Origin: Halobacillus fulvus
GTDB lineage: Bacteria; Bacillota; Bacilli; Bacillales; Halobacillaceae
DNA: 64,000 bases
Reading direction: 5' to 3'
NCBI GenBank assembly: GCA_004078665.1
Contig: SCFO01000001.1
Coordinates: 88,377-152,376, forward strand
The position numbers and the translations under genes are program-made. Positions 8,923 through 17,438 of this stretch are shown here, in pieces; position 1 is the first letter of the stretch, and each line of letters begins with the position of its first letter. The notes under the pieces were generated by a model that was not told where the DNA came from, did not search any database, and saw only the letters and a list, made by a program, of their open reading frames with translations.

Positions 8923-9747
8923 ATGCCAGAACTGCCAGAAGTAGAAACGGTAAGACAAACTTTATTGCAGCTTGTTAAAGATAAAACGATTGAAGATGTC
9001 TCTGTGTATTGGGGAAACATCATTAAACGGCCGGACGATCCGGAAGAGTTCAAACGACAGTTGATCGGTCAGACGATCAACGGGATCAACCGCAAAGGCA
9101 AATTCATGATCTTCCAACTGGATCACCTTTCTCTTGTTTCCCATTTAAGAATGGAAGGGAAATTCGGGGTGTATCAAAAAGAAACGCCGTTACCGAAGCA
9201 TACGCATGTCGTGTTTCATTTTACCGATGGGACAGAATTACGTTATAACGATGTGCGGAAATTTGGAACGATGCATGTCTTTCTAAAGGGAGAGGAAAGT
9301 GATCAAAAGCCGTTGAAACAGCTTGGTCCGGACCCCTTTGATGAAACATTCACACTGGAGTACTTTTACAAAAAGCTTAGAAAGACGTCTAGAAATATTA
9401 AAGCGGTTTTGCTCGATCAATCGGTAGTAGCCGGTCTCGGAAACATTTATGTGGATGAAGCACTCTTCAAAGCCGGTATTCATCCTGAACGGGTCGCGAG
9501 TACATTATCTGAACAGGAAGCATCCAAACTTCGTGAAGCGTCGATTGCTATCATTTTGACGGCTATTGAGCAGGGAGGGACGACGATCCGTTCCTATCTG
9601 AACAGTCAGGGTGAGATCGGCATGTTCCAGCAAAAGCTGAAGGTTTACGGCAAGCAGGATGAGGACTGCTCCGCCTGTGGAAATCCGATTATCAAACTGA
9701 AGGTGAGCGGACGGGGGACTCATATTTGCCCTGAATGCCAGAGGTAA
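8923..9747 (+). CDS. mutM: Formamidopyrimidine-DNA glycosylase (Fpg)
   Basis: Base-excision repair enzyme that removes 8-oxoguanine and nicks the abasic site. The start is fixed by chemistry: the mature N-terminus must be Pro2-Glu3, as in MPELPEVETVR here, because Pro2 is the nucleophile. 274 residues with a helix-two-turn-helix region and a C-terminal zinc finger (CSACGN...CPEC). AAGGAG lies upstream. It follows polA by 17 bases in the same operon. Confidence 0.96.
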   Translation: MPELPEVETVRQTLLQLVKDKTIEDVSVYWGNIIKRPDDPEEFKRQLIGQTINGINRKGKFMIFQLDHLSLVSHLRMEGKFGVYQKETPLPKHTHVVFHFTDGTELRYNDVRKFGTMHVFLKGEESDQKPLKQLGPDPFDETFTLEYFYKKLRKTSRNIKAVLLDQSVVAGLGNIYVDEALFKAGIHPERVASTLSEQEASKLREASIAIILTAIEQGGTTIRSYLNSQGEIGMFQQKLKVYGKQDEDCSACGNPIIKLKVSGRGTHICPECQR

Positions 9748-9801
9748 CACGTTTTGAGTCACAGCCCATATACTGTGTTCTAAAGAACAGAGGTGGAGTG
9801 T

Positions 9802-10404
9802 ATGGACGTTGTGACGTTTACGATGCTATTTGTTTTGGCAGTCAGTATTGACAGTTTTGGAATCGGCTGTGTCCTTGGGATGAAGTCGATTCGCCTGTCC
9901 TGGCAGGGTGTTGTCGTTATCGCTTTACTTTCAGGTATCATTTTTCTTATCTCTTCACAGTTTGGTAGATTATTGATGCCTCTTCTCTCACCCGATTATG
10001 CCGAACGTATAGGAGCTTTGGCGCTTATAGGGATTGGAGGCTACTTTTTGTACCAGCAGTTTCGAAATTCCGATCCTCATGATGAATTGGATAACGCGTG
10101 GATCTCCCCTTCGAAAGTGCTGAAAGACCCTGCTTCTGCAGATGTGGATGCTTCTGGAGGCATTCGCGGGAAAGAGGTGTGGCTGCTCGGAACCGCATTG
10201 TCTCTTGATACCGTCGGAGCCGGGGTCAGTGGTGCTTTGATCGGTGTTCCAGCTTTATACACAGCAGCCCTTGTAGCGTTTATGACGTGCATGATGCTGT
10301 TAGGTGGAATCATTAGCGGCGCTAGACTGAATAAAAAAGCAGAAGGATTATCGCTTCTGCCGGGAGTGTTACTTATTATTATTGGACTGATCAAGCTGAC
10401 ATAA
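9802..10404 (+). CDS. ytaF: Sporulation membrane protein YtaF
   Basis: A MntP-like integral membrane protein of about 200 residues with six predicted membrane segments in two clusters separated by a hydrophilic loop (about 90-125). The family is annotated as sporulation membrane protein YtaF in Bacillus and always sits between mutM and coaE. The transported substrate, if any, is not known. I chose the ATG at 9802 for its AGGTGG site. The GTG at 9793 lies inside that site. Confidence 0.85.
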   Translation: MDVVTFTMLFVLAVSIDSFGIGCVLGMKSIRLSWQGVVVIALLSGIIFLISSQFGRLLMPLLSPDYAERIGALALIGIGGYFLYQQFRNSDPHDELDNAWISPSKVLKDPASADVDASGGIRGKEVWLLGTALSLDTVGAGVSGALIGVPALYTAALVAFMTCMMLLGGIISGARLNKKAEGLSLLPGVLLIIIGLIKLT

Positions 10405-10418
10405 AAGGAATGATTGGA

Positions 10419-11018
10419 ATGACTGTAGTTATTGGCTTAACAGGAAGTATTGCTACCGGAAAAAGCACGGTCTCGAAAATGTTTGCAGATTTTAAGATTC
10501 CCGTCATTGATGCCGATCAATTATCACGGGAAGTCGTTAAACCTGGGCACAGCGCATATGAGAAGATTGTGTCCACATTCGGTTCCGGTATTCTGCATGA
10601 GAACGGAGAACTGAATCGGAAGAAACTAGGGAAAATTATTTTTTCTGATGAGGAAGAGCGGAAAAAGCTGAACGCGATTGTTCATCCGGAAGTAAGAAGG
10701 GAAATGGTCGAGCGAAGAGACGCTTTTAAGGAACAAGGGGAGCGGGCGGTCGTTTTAGATATCCCGCTTTTGTTCGAAAGCGAATTAACCGGTTATGCAG
10801 ACAAAACACTCGTCGTCTACGTCGATGAAAACGTGCAGTTAGAGAGATTGATGCAGCGGGATCAGTCATCGGAAGAGGAGGCTCTCGAGCGTATCCAGTC
10901 GCAGATTCCGATTACGAAGAAAGCGAAAATGGCGGATGCTGTGATCGATAACAACGGATCGGTGGAGGAGAGTTTCCATCAATTAAATGACATACTTCAT
11001 AAGTGGAACATCGTATAG
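10419..11018 (+). CDS. coaE: Dephospho-CoA kinase
   Basis: Last step of coenzyme A synthesis: phosphorylates the 3'-OH of the ribose of dephospho-CoA with ATP. 199 residues with the P-loop GSIATGKST at about 8-16 and the VIDADQLSREVV CoA-binding motif. Start chosen at the second of two ATGs because AAAGGAA precedes it by 8 bases, while the first ATG (10410) is too close to that site. End of the polA operon, followed by a terminator. Confidence 0.95.
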   Translation: MTVVIGLTGSIATGKSTVSKMFADFKIPVIDADQLSREVVKPGHSAYEKIVSTFGSGILHENGELNRKKLGKIIFSDEEERKKLNAIVHPEVRREMVERRDAFKEQGERAVVLDIPLLFESELTGYADKTLVVYVDENVQLERLMQRDQSSEEEALERIQSQIPITKKAKMADAVIDNNGSVEESFHQLNDILHKWNIV

Positions 11019-11020
11019 TA

Positions 11021-11056
11021 ACACGTCAGGGCTTTTAGGCCCCTGGCGTGTTTTTA
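11021..11056 (+). terminator. Terminator after coaE
   Basis: AACACGTCAGGG pairs with CCCTGGCGTGTT and is followed by TTT and an A/T-rich tail. It closes the polA-coaE operon. Confidence 0.85.
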
Positions 11057-11084
11057 ATTTTTTGTAGAAAATATGTAAATAACA

Positions 11085-11113
11085 CTGAAAAAGCGCTTAC
11101 AATATGTTATACT
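11085..11113 (+). promoter_or_regulatory. gapB promoter with CcpN operator
   Basis: A promoter with -35 CTGAAA (11085-11090), a 17-base spacer and -10 TATACT (11108-11113). The -10 lies inside TATGTTATACT (11103-11113), which fits the CcpN consensus TRTGHYATAYW at every position. CcpN represses gapB and pckA on glycolytic carbon in B. subtilis. AAAAAGCGCTTACA in the spacer also looks like a partial cre site. Confidence 0.65.
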
Positions 11114-11162
11114 GTTTCTGAAAAAACAGCTAAAAAGTATATCATATATAGGGGGCTGGAAA

Positions 11163-12197
11163 ATGAGAAGAACAAAGATCGCCATTAATGGCTTGGGAAG
11201 AATCGGACGGATGGTATTTAGAAAAGCTGCGGAAGATGAGTCCATTGATCTCGTAGCGGTCAACGCCAGTTATCCCGCTGAAACGATTGCGCATATGCTT
11301 AAATATGATAGTGTCCACGGACGTTTCGAAGGTACAATCGAAGCTGTAGATGGTGGAATTCTCGTCAATGGGAAGAAAGTGACATTGTGTTCGACCCGAG
11401 ATCCTCTGGAACTGCCGTGGCACGAGCTGGGTATAGATATTGTGATCGAAGCCACTGGGAAGTTCCGTACAAAGGATGAAGCTTCTCTTCATATTGAAGC
11501 CGGCGCGAAGAAAGTGATCATTACAGCTCCTGGTAAACAAGTGGATGCAACGGTCGTAATGGGCGTCAACGAAGAAGTGTATGACCCGGAAGAGCACCAT
11601 GTGTTATCGAACGCATCCTGCACGACAAACTGCCTAGCCCCCGTCGTCAAAGTATTGGATGATGAGTTCGGAATTGAAAACGGTCTGATGACGACGGTGC
11701 ATGCTTTTACAAATGATCAGAAGAACCTGGATAATCCTCATAAAGATTTGAGAAGAGCCCGGGGGTGCACACAGTCCATCATTCCAACGTCTACAGGCGC
11801 AGCCAAAGCACTAGGGGAAGTGCTTCCAGGCATGGAAGGGAAGCTAAACGGTATGGCATTAAGGGTTCCGACTCCTAACGTCTCGCTAGTTGACCTTGTC
11901 GTCGACCTGAAAGAAGACGTCACAGTGGAAGACGTGAACAATGCATTCCGCAAAGTTGCCTCCCATCAAATGAAGGGGATCCTTGAGTATAGCGAAGAAC
12001 CTCTCGTCTCGATTGACTACACGACGTCATCCTCATCCGCCATTGTAGATGCCTTGTCGACTCAAGTGATTGAGAATCGTAAAGTGAAAGTGCTTGCCTG
12101 GTATGATAATGAATGGGGATATTCCTGCAGAGTCGTCGATCTAGCCAAATATGTAGGAGATTTGATGATACGCGAAACGACGGCGCGAGTTTCCTGA
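11163..12197 (+). CDS. gapB: Glyceraldehyde-3-phosphate dehydrogenase, gluconeogenic (GapB type)
   Basis: GAPDH of the type that works in the gluconeogenic direction, normally preferring NADP. 344 residues: Rossmann domain with INGLGRIGRMVFRKA, the second strand ending VAVNASYP (no Asp as in glycolytic NAD-specific GapA), and the catalytic Cys in SNASCTTNCLAP. A strong GGGGG ribosome-binding site precedes the ATG. Its position before speD matches B. subtilis gapB, and the CcpN site upstream supports this assignment over gapA. Confidence 0.93.
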   Translation: MRRTKIAINGLGRIGRMVFRKAAEDESIDLVAVNASYPAETIAHMLKYDSVHGRFEGTIEAVDGGILVNGKKVTLCSTRDPLELPWHELGIDIVIEATGKFRTKDEASLHIEAGAKKVIITAPGKQVDATVVMGVNEEVYDPEEHHVLSNASCTTNCLAPVVKVLDDEFGIENGLMTTVHAFTNDQKNLDNPHKDLRRARGCTQSIIPTSTGAAKALGEVLPGMEGKLNGMALRVPTPNVSLVDLVVDLKEDVTVEDVNNAFRKVASHQMKGILEYSEEPLVSIDYTTSSSSAIVDALSTQVIENRKVKVLAWYDNEWGYSCRVVDLAKYVGDLMIRETTARVS

Positions 12198-12242
12198 TTG
12201 GAAATCCTGCCCTTTGTATCCTATAATGAAGAATAGATGAAC

Positions 12243-12282
12243 AAGGACGATTTAGCGGAGACTAAATCTGTCCTTTTCACTT
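12243..12282 (+). terminator. Terminator after gapB
   Basis: AAGGACGATTTAG pairs with CTAAATCTGTCCTT (one bulge) and is followed by TTTTCACTTTT. A promoter-like pair TTGGAA (12198) / TATAAT (12222) lies just before it. See findings. Confidence 0.7.
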
Positions 12283-12301
12283 TTATAGCGGAAATTACTT
12301 C

Positions 12302-12330
12302 TTGCATTATGGGAACAAACCATATATACT
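12302..12330 (+). promoter_or_regulatory. Likely speD promoter, followed by a long leader
   Basis: TTGCAT (12302-12307), a 17-base spacer and TATACT (12325-12330). The leader to speD would be about 130 bases and contains a small hairpin at about 12376-12399 (GTTAG..CCT/AGG..CTAAC). Confidence 0.5.
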
Positions 12331-12469
12331 TCACTTTGACTTCTGAATTTCAATTGTTTTCATGTCTACTCAAAGGGTTAGGACCTCTTAGGACTAACTT
12401 TCCCCCGTGGTAGTGCATGGCTGTGATTTAGAAGCAATTGAAGTTAATGTACAAAGGGGGATCCTTACA

Positions 12470-12847
12470 ATGGATACAATGGGAAGACACGTAATTGCAG
12501 AATTATGGGATTGTAATGAAGGAAAATTGAATGACATGTCGTATATAGAACAAGTTTTTGTTGATGCGGCACTGAAAGCCGGAGCAGAAGTGAGGGAAGT
12601 CGCTTTTCATAAATTCGCCCCTCATGGAGTGAGCGGTGTCGTGATCATTTCGGAGTCACATTTGACGATTCATAGCTTTCCTGAGCATGGCTATGCCAGC
12701 ATTGATGTTTATACATGTGGCGATCGGATAGATCCGAACGTTGCTGCACAATTCATTGTGGAGGCGCTCGAAGCCGGCCGCAATGAAACGGTAGAAGTGC
12801 CGCGCGGAATGGGACCAGTTGAGGTTCAAAATTCCAAAGCGCTTTAA
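12470..12847 (+). CDS. speD: S-adenosylmethionine decarboxylase proenzyme
   Basis: Makes decarboxylated SAM, the aminopropyl donor for spermidine. The small prokaryotic class: 125 residues that self-cleave before the Ser of [16 protein letters not shown] to give the pyruvoyl group; catalytic His and Cys are in the [17 protein letters not shown] block. Start at 12470 (MDTMGRHVI) has AAAGGGGG upstream. The reading frame is open further upstream to 12407, but that part does not resemble SpeD. Confidence 0.95.
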   Translation: MDTMGRHVIAELWDCNEGKLNDMSYIEQVFVDAALKAGAEVREVAFHKFAPHGVSGVVIISESHLTIHSFPEHGYASIDVYTCGDRIDPNVAAQFIVEALEAGRNETVEVPRGMGPVEVQNSKAL

Positions 12848-12858
12848 TTTGATGACCC

Positions 12859-12900
12859 AAAAGAGGAAGCCTTCGCAAATATGTGGAGCTTCCTCTTTTT
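12859..12900 (+). terminator. Terminator after speD
   Basis: AAAAGAGGAAGC and GCTTCCTCTTTT form a 12-bp stem with a 17-base loop and trailing T. Confidence 0.85.
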
Positions 12901-12990
12901 GTTGTTTGTCCTCCCGTGCCTTTTCTTATTTTGTAGAATCGTGTTAAAATAAAGGGAGAATACGACGAAACGACTGAAGGGGTTTGGGAA

Positions 12991-13365
12991 TTGAAGGCAT
13001 TTATTTCGAAATATCTTAGTAAACATTCAGAAACAAGCGAAAGTCACAGAGATGAAGCATTGATCACCCATTACTATAAAGCGAAGCACGATGACGTGTT
13101 CCGTGCCGTCGAAGGACTTTTTGGATCGAAGTCCAACGTGGTGGCTACATCCAAAGAACGTGGTGAAATTACGGTCAATTATAAAGGGAAGCGCAAAGCT
13201 TTTATAGTGGCTACGGTCATCATGGTGCGACCATACCGTACAGCGGTGGACTTTTCTGTCACAACGGAATCAGGAGGACCGGTGGATCTAGGATTCAGCA
13301 GGAATCTGATTACACAGTTCTATAAAGAGCTTGACGGAAAGTTTACGGTAACCGATCCGTCCTAA
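12991..13365 (+). CDS. Conserved hypothetical cytosolic protein
   Basis: 124 residues, no signal peptide or membrane segment, mixed alpha/beta with a basic first half. It starts at a TTG preceded by AAGGGG. I do not recognise a named domain. Its place between speD and nrdR, on its own short transcript, is where Bacillaceae often carry a small uncharacterised cytosolic protein. No function can be inferred from the sequence. Confidence 0.7.
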   Translation: MKAFISKYLSKHSETSESHRDEALITHYYKAKHDDVFRAVEGLFGSKSNVVATSKERGEITVNYKGKRKAFIVATVIMVRPYRTAVDFSVTTESGGPVDLGFSRNLITQFYKELDGKFTVTDPS

Positions 13366-13398
13366 TAGACTAGTAAAATCATTCGGAGTTGATTGAAG

Positions 13399-13863
13399 TT
13401 GAAATGTCCAAATTGCCACTATAAAAGTACAAAAGTTCTGGATTCTAGACCGATTGAAGAGGGAAAAGCCATTCGCCGTCGGCGGGAGTGCGAACAGTGC
13501 GATTTTCGCTTTACGACGTTCGAACGAATTGAGGAAGTGCCTTTAATTGTGGTCAAAAAGGAAGGTACTCGTGAAGAATTCAGCCGTGAAAAGCTGATGC
13601 GAGGCTTGATCCGAGCATGTGAAAAGCGCCCGGTGGCTGTTGAAGACCTTGAAAATGTAACGATCGATATTGAAAAAGAATTGAGAAACCGCGGCGTGTC
13701 CGAGGTTCTCAGTAAAGATATTGGAGAAATGGTCATGGAACGCCTATCTGAAATTGATGAAGTGGCGTATGTCCGTTTTGCCTCTGTGTATCGACAATTC
13801 AAAGATATCAATGTGTTCATAGATGAATTGAAGGAACTAATTAAACACGAGGATAAAGAATGA
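13399..13863 (+). CDS. nrdR: Transcriptional repressor NrdR
   Basis: ATP/dATP-sensing repressor of ribonucleotide reductase genes. The N-terminal zinc ribbon has two Cys pairs (CPNC and CEQC) flanking the basic RRRRE strip, followed by an ATP-cone domain (about 50-140). Length 154. Start chosen at the TTG at 13399 so that the protein opens MKCPNC, as in the family; another in-frame TTG at 13393 is possible. It lies just before dnaB-dnaI, as in B. subtilis (ytcG). Confidence 0.93.
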   Translation: MKCPNCHYKSTKVLDSRPIEEGKAIRRRRECEQCDFRFTTFERIEEVPLIVVKKEGTREEFSREKLMRGLIRACEKRPVAVEDLENVTIDIEKELRNRGVSEVLSKDIGEMVMERLSEIDEVAYVRFASVYRQFKDINVFIDELKELIKHEDKE

Positions 13864-13890
13864 GCCTGACGTGGCTCATTTTCTTTTTTT
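13859..13890 (+). terminator. Terminator/attenuator overlapping the nrdR stop
   Basis: AATGAGCC pairs with GGCTCATT, then TTCTTTTTTT. The stem includes the nrdR stop codon. dnaB starts only 14 bases later, so partial read-through is likely. Confidence 0.65.
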
Positions 13891-13903
13891 GAGGGGGGAA
13901 ATT

Positions 13904-15223
13904 ATGAGTCATTCTATTGGTAAACTGTTACCTGTTGACGGTTTCCGATTAACAAAGCGAGGAGAACTTCCGAAAGGCGCTCACCGTTCGCTGACTCACT
14001 TATATCAGCCGATCATCGGCAGGTTGGCTGTATCTTTATATCAAACGCTCGTATCTGAATATGAAATTGTACAATCGGATGACGTCCAGACACACCATAC
14101 ATTGATGTCCTATCTCTCAGCTCCTCTGGACCACATTTATGAAGCGAGGCAAAAGCTTGAAGCCATCGGTCTGCTTCGCACTTACGTAACAGATGGCGAG
14201 CAGCACACGGAATATGTGTATAAACTTTATCCGCCTTTTTCACCGGAAGCGTTTTTTACCGATAATATGCTCTCGTTATTATTACAGCATGAAATTGGAA
14301 AAGATAAGTTTGAAAAGCTGCAATCCCGGTTACTGAAACCTGAAATTCCACTCGATGCTTATCAGGAGGTCACGTCAACGTTTGATGAAGTATTCCACCC
14401 TGTCATGGACGGAGAAATACCAGCAGGGAGGCAAACCGAGCAGTGGGGGCCGACAGTGGAGGAAAGCAGGATCGACTTCAACTGGCTTCATCAATCACTG
14501 AAACAGCGAATGTATGCGAGTGATAAAGTGTTGACAGGCTCCAATAAAAAATTGATTATTCAGCTTGCTTCCTTATATAATTTGACCTCTCTGGAAGTTG
14601 AAAAGGCTCTTACATGGGCGATTGATGAAAAAAATGAATTGGTCGTAGAAGAGTTCAAAGCAGCCTGTCACGACTTTATCAAAGAAAAGCCCTCACCAAA
14701 GCAAAACAAGGAATTGGATCGTCGTGAAAAAATGCAGACGACAGAAGACATACCTCAGACGAAAATGGACCAGCTGGCTGCCCGGTTTGAACAAATCTCA
14801 CCAAGAGAGCTACTTGAAGATTTATCGAGCGGAAACTACGCAGCGGAACAGGATCTGAAGGTTGTCCGCGATGTGATGACCGAGCAGGGGCTGGCTCCTG
14901 GTGTAATGAATGTGTTGATTCATTATGTCATGTTAAAAACAGATAAAAAGTTATCGAAACCATATGTTGAAAAGATCGCCAGTCACTGGGCCAGGAAAAA
15001 TGTAAAAACCGTTAAACAAGCCATGAATCTGGCAAAGGCTGAACATCAGAAGTATTTACAATGGGGACAGCAAAAGAGTTATCGTCCTAAAAACAATCAA
15101 GATGAAGTTCTGCCCGCATGGTTTAATCAACAGAAAAAACGCCCAGCCAAAAAGGAACAAAGTGAAAATGATGTGGAGACGGATGATCTCGCTAAATTAT
15201 TGAACGATTTGACGAACAAATGA
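13904..15223 (+). CDS. dnaB: Replication initiation and membrane attachment protein DnaB
   Basis: Primosomal protein of Firmicutes (not the helicase) that, with DnaD and DnaI, loads the DnaC helicase at oriC and at restarted forks. 439 residues with two DnaB/DnaD-type regions: an N-terminal winged-helix-like region and a C-terminal DDBH2 segment near 340-400 (HWARKNVKTVKQAMNLA). The ATG at 13904 has GGGGGG upstream; the longer frame to 13871 runs through the attenuator hairpin and is rejected. dnaI follows 25 bases later. Confidence 0.92.
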   Translation: MSHSIGKLLPVDGFRLTKRGELPKGAHRSLTHLYQPIIGRLAVSLYQTLVSEYEIVQSDDVQTHHTLMSYLSAPLDHIYEARQKLEAIGLLRTYVTDGEQHTEYVYKLYPPFSPEAFFTDNMLSLLLQHEIGKDKFEKLQSRLLKPEIPLDAYQEVTSTFDEVFHPVMDGEIPAGRQTEQWGPTVEESRIDFNWLHQSLKQRMYASDKVLTGSNKKLIIQLASLYNLTSLEVEKALTWAIDEKNELVVEEFKAACHDFIKEKPSPKQNKELDRREKMQTTEDIPQTKMDQLAARFEQISPRELLEDLSSGNYAAEQDLKVVRDVMTEQGLAPGVMNVLIHYVMLKTDKKLSKPYVEKIASHWARKNVKTVKQAMNLAKAEHQKYLQWGQQKSYRPKNNQDEVLPAWFNQQKKRPAKKEQSENDVETDDLAKLLNDLTNK

Positions 15224-15248
15224 TTTTGAACATGGGGGTTGAGAAAAA

Positions 15249-16181
15249 ATGGAGCCCATACAAAGGTCTTTAAAAAAATGGATGAAAGATCATAAGCAGT
15301 TCCAGCAACGGATGAATCGGATGAGGCAAGAGGTGGTTCAGTCCCAGGAGATCCAGGACTTGATGAAGAACAACCCCGCTTTGACAGAAGATGCTCTAGA
15401 TAAACAGCTGATCAAGCTATATGAATACCAGTCCCAATCGAAAGACTGTGAAAAATGCCCATCCAGAGAAGAATGCATCAACATTTTGCCTGGTTACACT
15501 CCTCGCCTGGAAGTAGAAGGCCAGGAAGTGAAGCTTGCTTACGATAAGTGTCGGCGCCAGAGGAATAAGGAGCAGCAGGATCAGCAGAAATCATTAGTCA
15601 AGAGCTTGCACATGCCTCGTGAAATCCTTGAGGCTACGCTTGACAGGCTAGACATCGAGGATCCGAATCGGAAGCAGGCGGTTGCTAAATCTTTGTACTA
15701 TATCAAGCATCTTGATGAAGAGCTGCCAAGCAAAGGATTTTATTTTCATGGGCCGTTCGGTGTTGGCAAAACCTTTTTCCTCGGAGCGATTGCCAATAAA
15801 CTGAGTGAAAAAAACATTCCTTCCATGATCATTTATATGCCCGAATTTGTAAGGGAAATGAAAGCCTCCATTCGGGATGATTCCATGAATGACAAAGTCG
15901 AAGCGTTTAAAAAAACGCCTGTCCTTATGCTCGATGACATAGGGGCCGAGTCTCAGTCCGCTTGGTTCAGGGATGAGGTGTTGGGTTCGATCCTCCATTA
16001 CCGGATGATGGAGCGTCTTCCGGTCTTTTTTACATCCAATTATAGTCTTGATGAACTGGAGAAAGTGTTGATGACAAGTAATCGAGGGACGATTGACCAG
16101 GTAAAAGCACAGAGGATTACGGAACGCATTCGCCAGCTCAGTGAAGTGGTCGAAGTGCATGGTGAGAATCGCAGATCATAA
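15249..16181 (+). CDS. dnaI: Primosomal helicase loader DnaI
   Basis: AAA+ ATPase that loads the replicative helicase. 310 residues: an N-terminal helicase-interaction domain with a zinc-binding Cys cluster (CEKCPSREEC and a later CRR) at about 60-100, then the AAA+ domain with Walker A GPFGVGKT (about 165) and Walker B LMLDDIG. GGGGGTTGAG provides the ribosome-binding site. Paired with dnaB. Confidence 0.95.
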   Translation: MEPIQRSLKKWMKDHKQFQQRMNRMRQEVVQSQEIQDLMKNNPALTEDALDKQLIKLYEYQSQSKDCEKCPSREECINILPGYTPRLEVEGQEVKLAYDKCRRQRNKEQQDQQKSLVKSLHMPREILEATLDRLDIEDPNRKQAVAKSLYYIKHLDEELPSKGFYFHGPFGVGKTFFLGAIANKLSEKNIPSMIIYMPEFVREMKASIRDDSMNDKVEAFKKTPVLMLDDIGAESQSAWFRDEVLGSILHYRMMERLPVFFTSNYSLDELEKVLMTSNRGTIDQVKAQRITERIRQLSEVVEVHGENRRS

Positions 16182-16240
16182 AATTGTGCCTCATCCTATG
16201 CATGTATTGGGCGTAAGCCGCATAAATATGAAGTGGAAAT

Positions 16241-16267
16241 AGACAACCAGTGATTGGTTGTCTTTCG
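16241..16267 (+). terminator. Hairpin after dnaI
   Basis: AGACAACCA pairs with TGGTTGTCT over a 5-base loop. The T-run is short, so termination may be weak. Confidence 0.55.
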
Positions 16268-16305
16268 TATCGAATGCATGCTAAGCCTGGGTGAGGAGGA
16301 TGGCC

Positions 16306-17124
16306 ATGGTCTGTGTCCGTTTTTCCGTGTTCCATGAAGCGGAATTTCTTTATAAATGGTTGGTAAGAAAACATAAACATGTTCATTTTAAAAAGGATGA
16401 AAAAGGGCAAGAGGTCCGGAGCGCTTTACAGGAGAACAATACCGTATGTAAAGAACTTGTCGATGGATGCTTTCACTTCATTATGAAAAGGAAGTTGCCC
16501 GGATGGATCGCCGGAGTATTGAAGCACCGGTATTATTATAAGGATGATCAAGAGATCAGGCGTGTGATCGAGATCGGGCAGGAATTTGAAGCCTCTCCTC
16601 CTCAGTCTCTCAACATTCCGCCGATATCCTTCTATTTAAAAAGCGCTGTAGAAGAATTCGCCGAGGGAAAAGATGTCATCCTGTTTGATGAGCTTTCTGT
16701 TCAATGTCTTCAATCTGTCCATGAGATTCTCGTGGAATATACGGGAATCCTTTTGGATGAGTATAAACAGGAAGAGTCGTATCAGCTGTTGCTACATTCC
16801 TGGAGGGATAGAGTGCAGAATAAAGATACAGGAATTCAGCGGCTGCACCTTGTCCATCAGGAAAATCAGCTAACTTATTATTACGATGAAGGCAATCCGA
16901 TCCGTCTTTCTGAAACCTCGCTTTACTTACATCAGTATCCGGATGACTCCGTTTCTGATCTTCCTTTAGATTGGGGTTTAACACCTGCGATTGTTCATGC
17001 CCCAGATACCCTGCTCATTTACACAGAGGAGGAGGGGAATTCAATCATTCAGTTATTGAGGAATGTGTTCGAAGAAAAAGCCATCGTGAAAGCCCGCTCA
17101 GAATTTCCTTTTGAAATGTCTTGA
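16306..17124 (+). CDS. ytxC: Sporulation protein YtxC
   Basis: Member of the YtxC family (about 280 residues, DUF1507-type annotation 'putative sporulation protein'), conserved between dnaI and thrS in Bacillus. 272 residues, soluble, no recognised catalytic motif. I chose the ATG at 16306 since GAGGAGG lies 6 bases upstream; an ATG at 16300 and a GTG at 16291 are too close to that site. Its molecular function is not known. Confidence 0.8.
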   Translation: MVCVRFSVFHEAEFLYKWLVRKHKHVHFKKDEKGQEVRSALQENNTVCKELVDGCFHFIMKRKLPGWIAGVLKHRYYYKDDQEIRRVIEIGQEFEASPPQSLNIPPISFYLKSAVEEFAEGKDVILFDELSVQCLQSVHEILVEYTGILLDEYKQEESYQLLLHSWRDRVQNKDTGIQRLHLVHQENQLTYYYDEGNPIRLSETSLYLHQYPDDSVSDLPLDWGLTPAIVHAPDTLLIYTEEEGNSIIQLLRNVFEEKAIVKARSEFPFEMS

Positions 17125-17149
17125 TTTCATCTGTAGAAATGGATATAAT
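17121..17149 (+). promoter_or_regulatory. thrS promoter
   Basis: TTGATT, 17-base spacer, TATAAT. The -35 overlaps the ytxC stop codon. Confidence 0.65.
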
Positions 17150-17159
17150 ACCTACATAC

Positions 17160-17412
17160 TAAGCATAAAGGCTTTGAAAAGGACGAGAACACTGAGAGAC
17201 GGATGTTCAGAGAGAGGAGTCACCGGCTGTAAGCTCCTTCATGACGACTTAGCTGTTTACCACCTTGGAGCCCTGTCTGTGAACAATAGTAATAGACAGC
17301 GTCTGGTCCGCGTTAAGGATGAAGGAAGCCACACGACACGTGTGGGAATTTGGGTGGAACCACGAGTGACAACGCTCGTCCCTTAGTTTTTAACTAAGGG
17401 GCGGGCGTTTTT
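17160..17412 (+). promoter_or_regulatory. T-box riboswitch of thrS
   Basis: A structured leader with the T-box core TGGGTGGAACCACG at 17351-17364, just before a terminator stem (17371-17412, CCCTTAG/CTAAGGG extended by GC pairs) with trailing T. Uncharged tRNA-Thr should pair with the leader and the T-box bulge and allow read-through into thrS. I did not fix the specifier codon with confidence. Confidence 0.92.
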
Positions 17413-17438
17413 AATTTTATTTAGAGGAGTGTTTAAAG

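Noticed and set aside
15648-16160. 170-codon minus-strand frame
   Set aside because: It is antisense to the AAA+ domain of dnaI.
17111-17386. 91-codon frame upstream of thrS
   Set aside because: It lies within the T-box leader, whose conserved RNA motifs explain the sequence.
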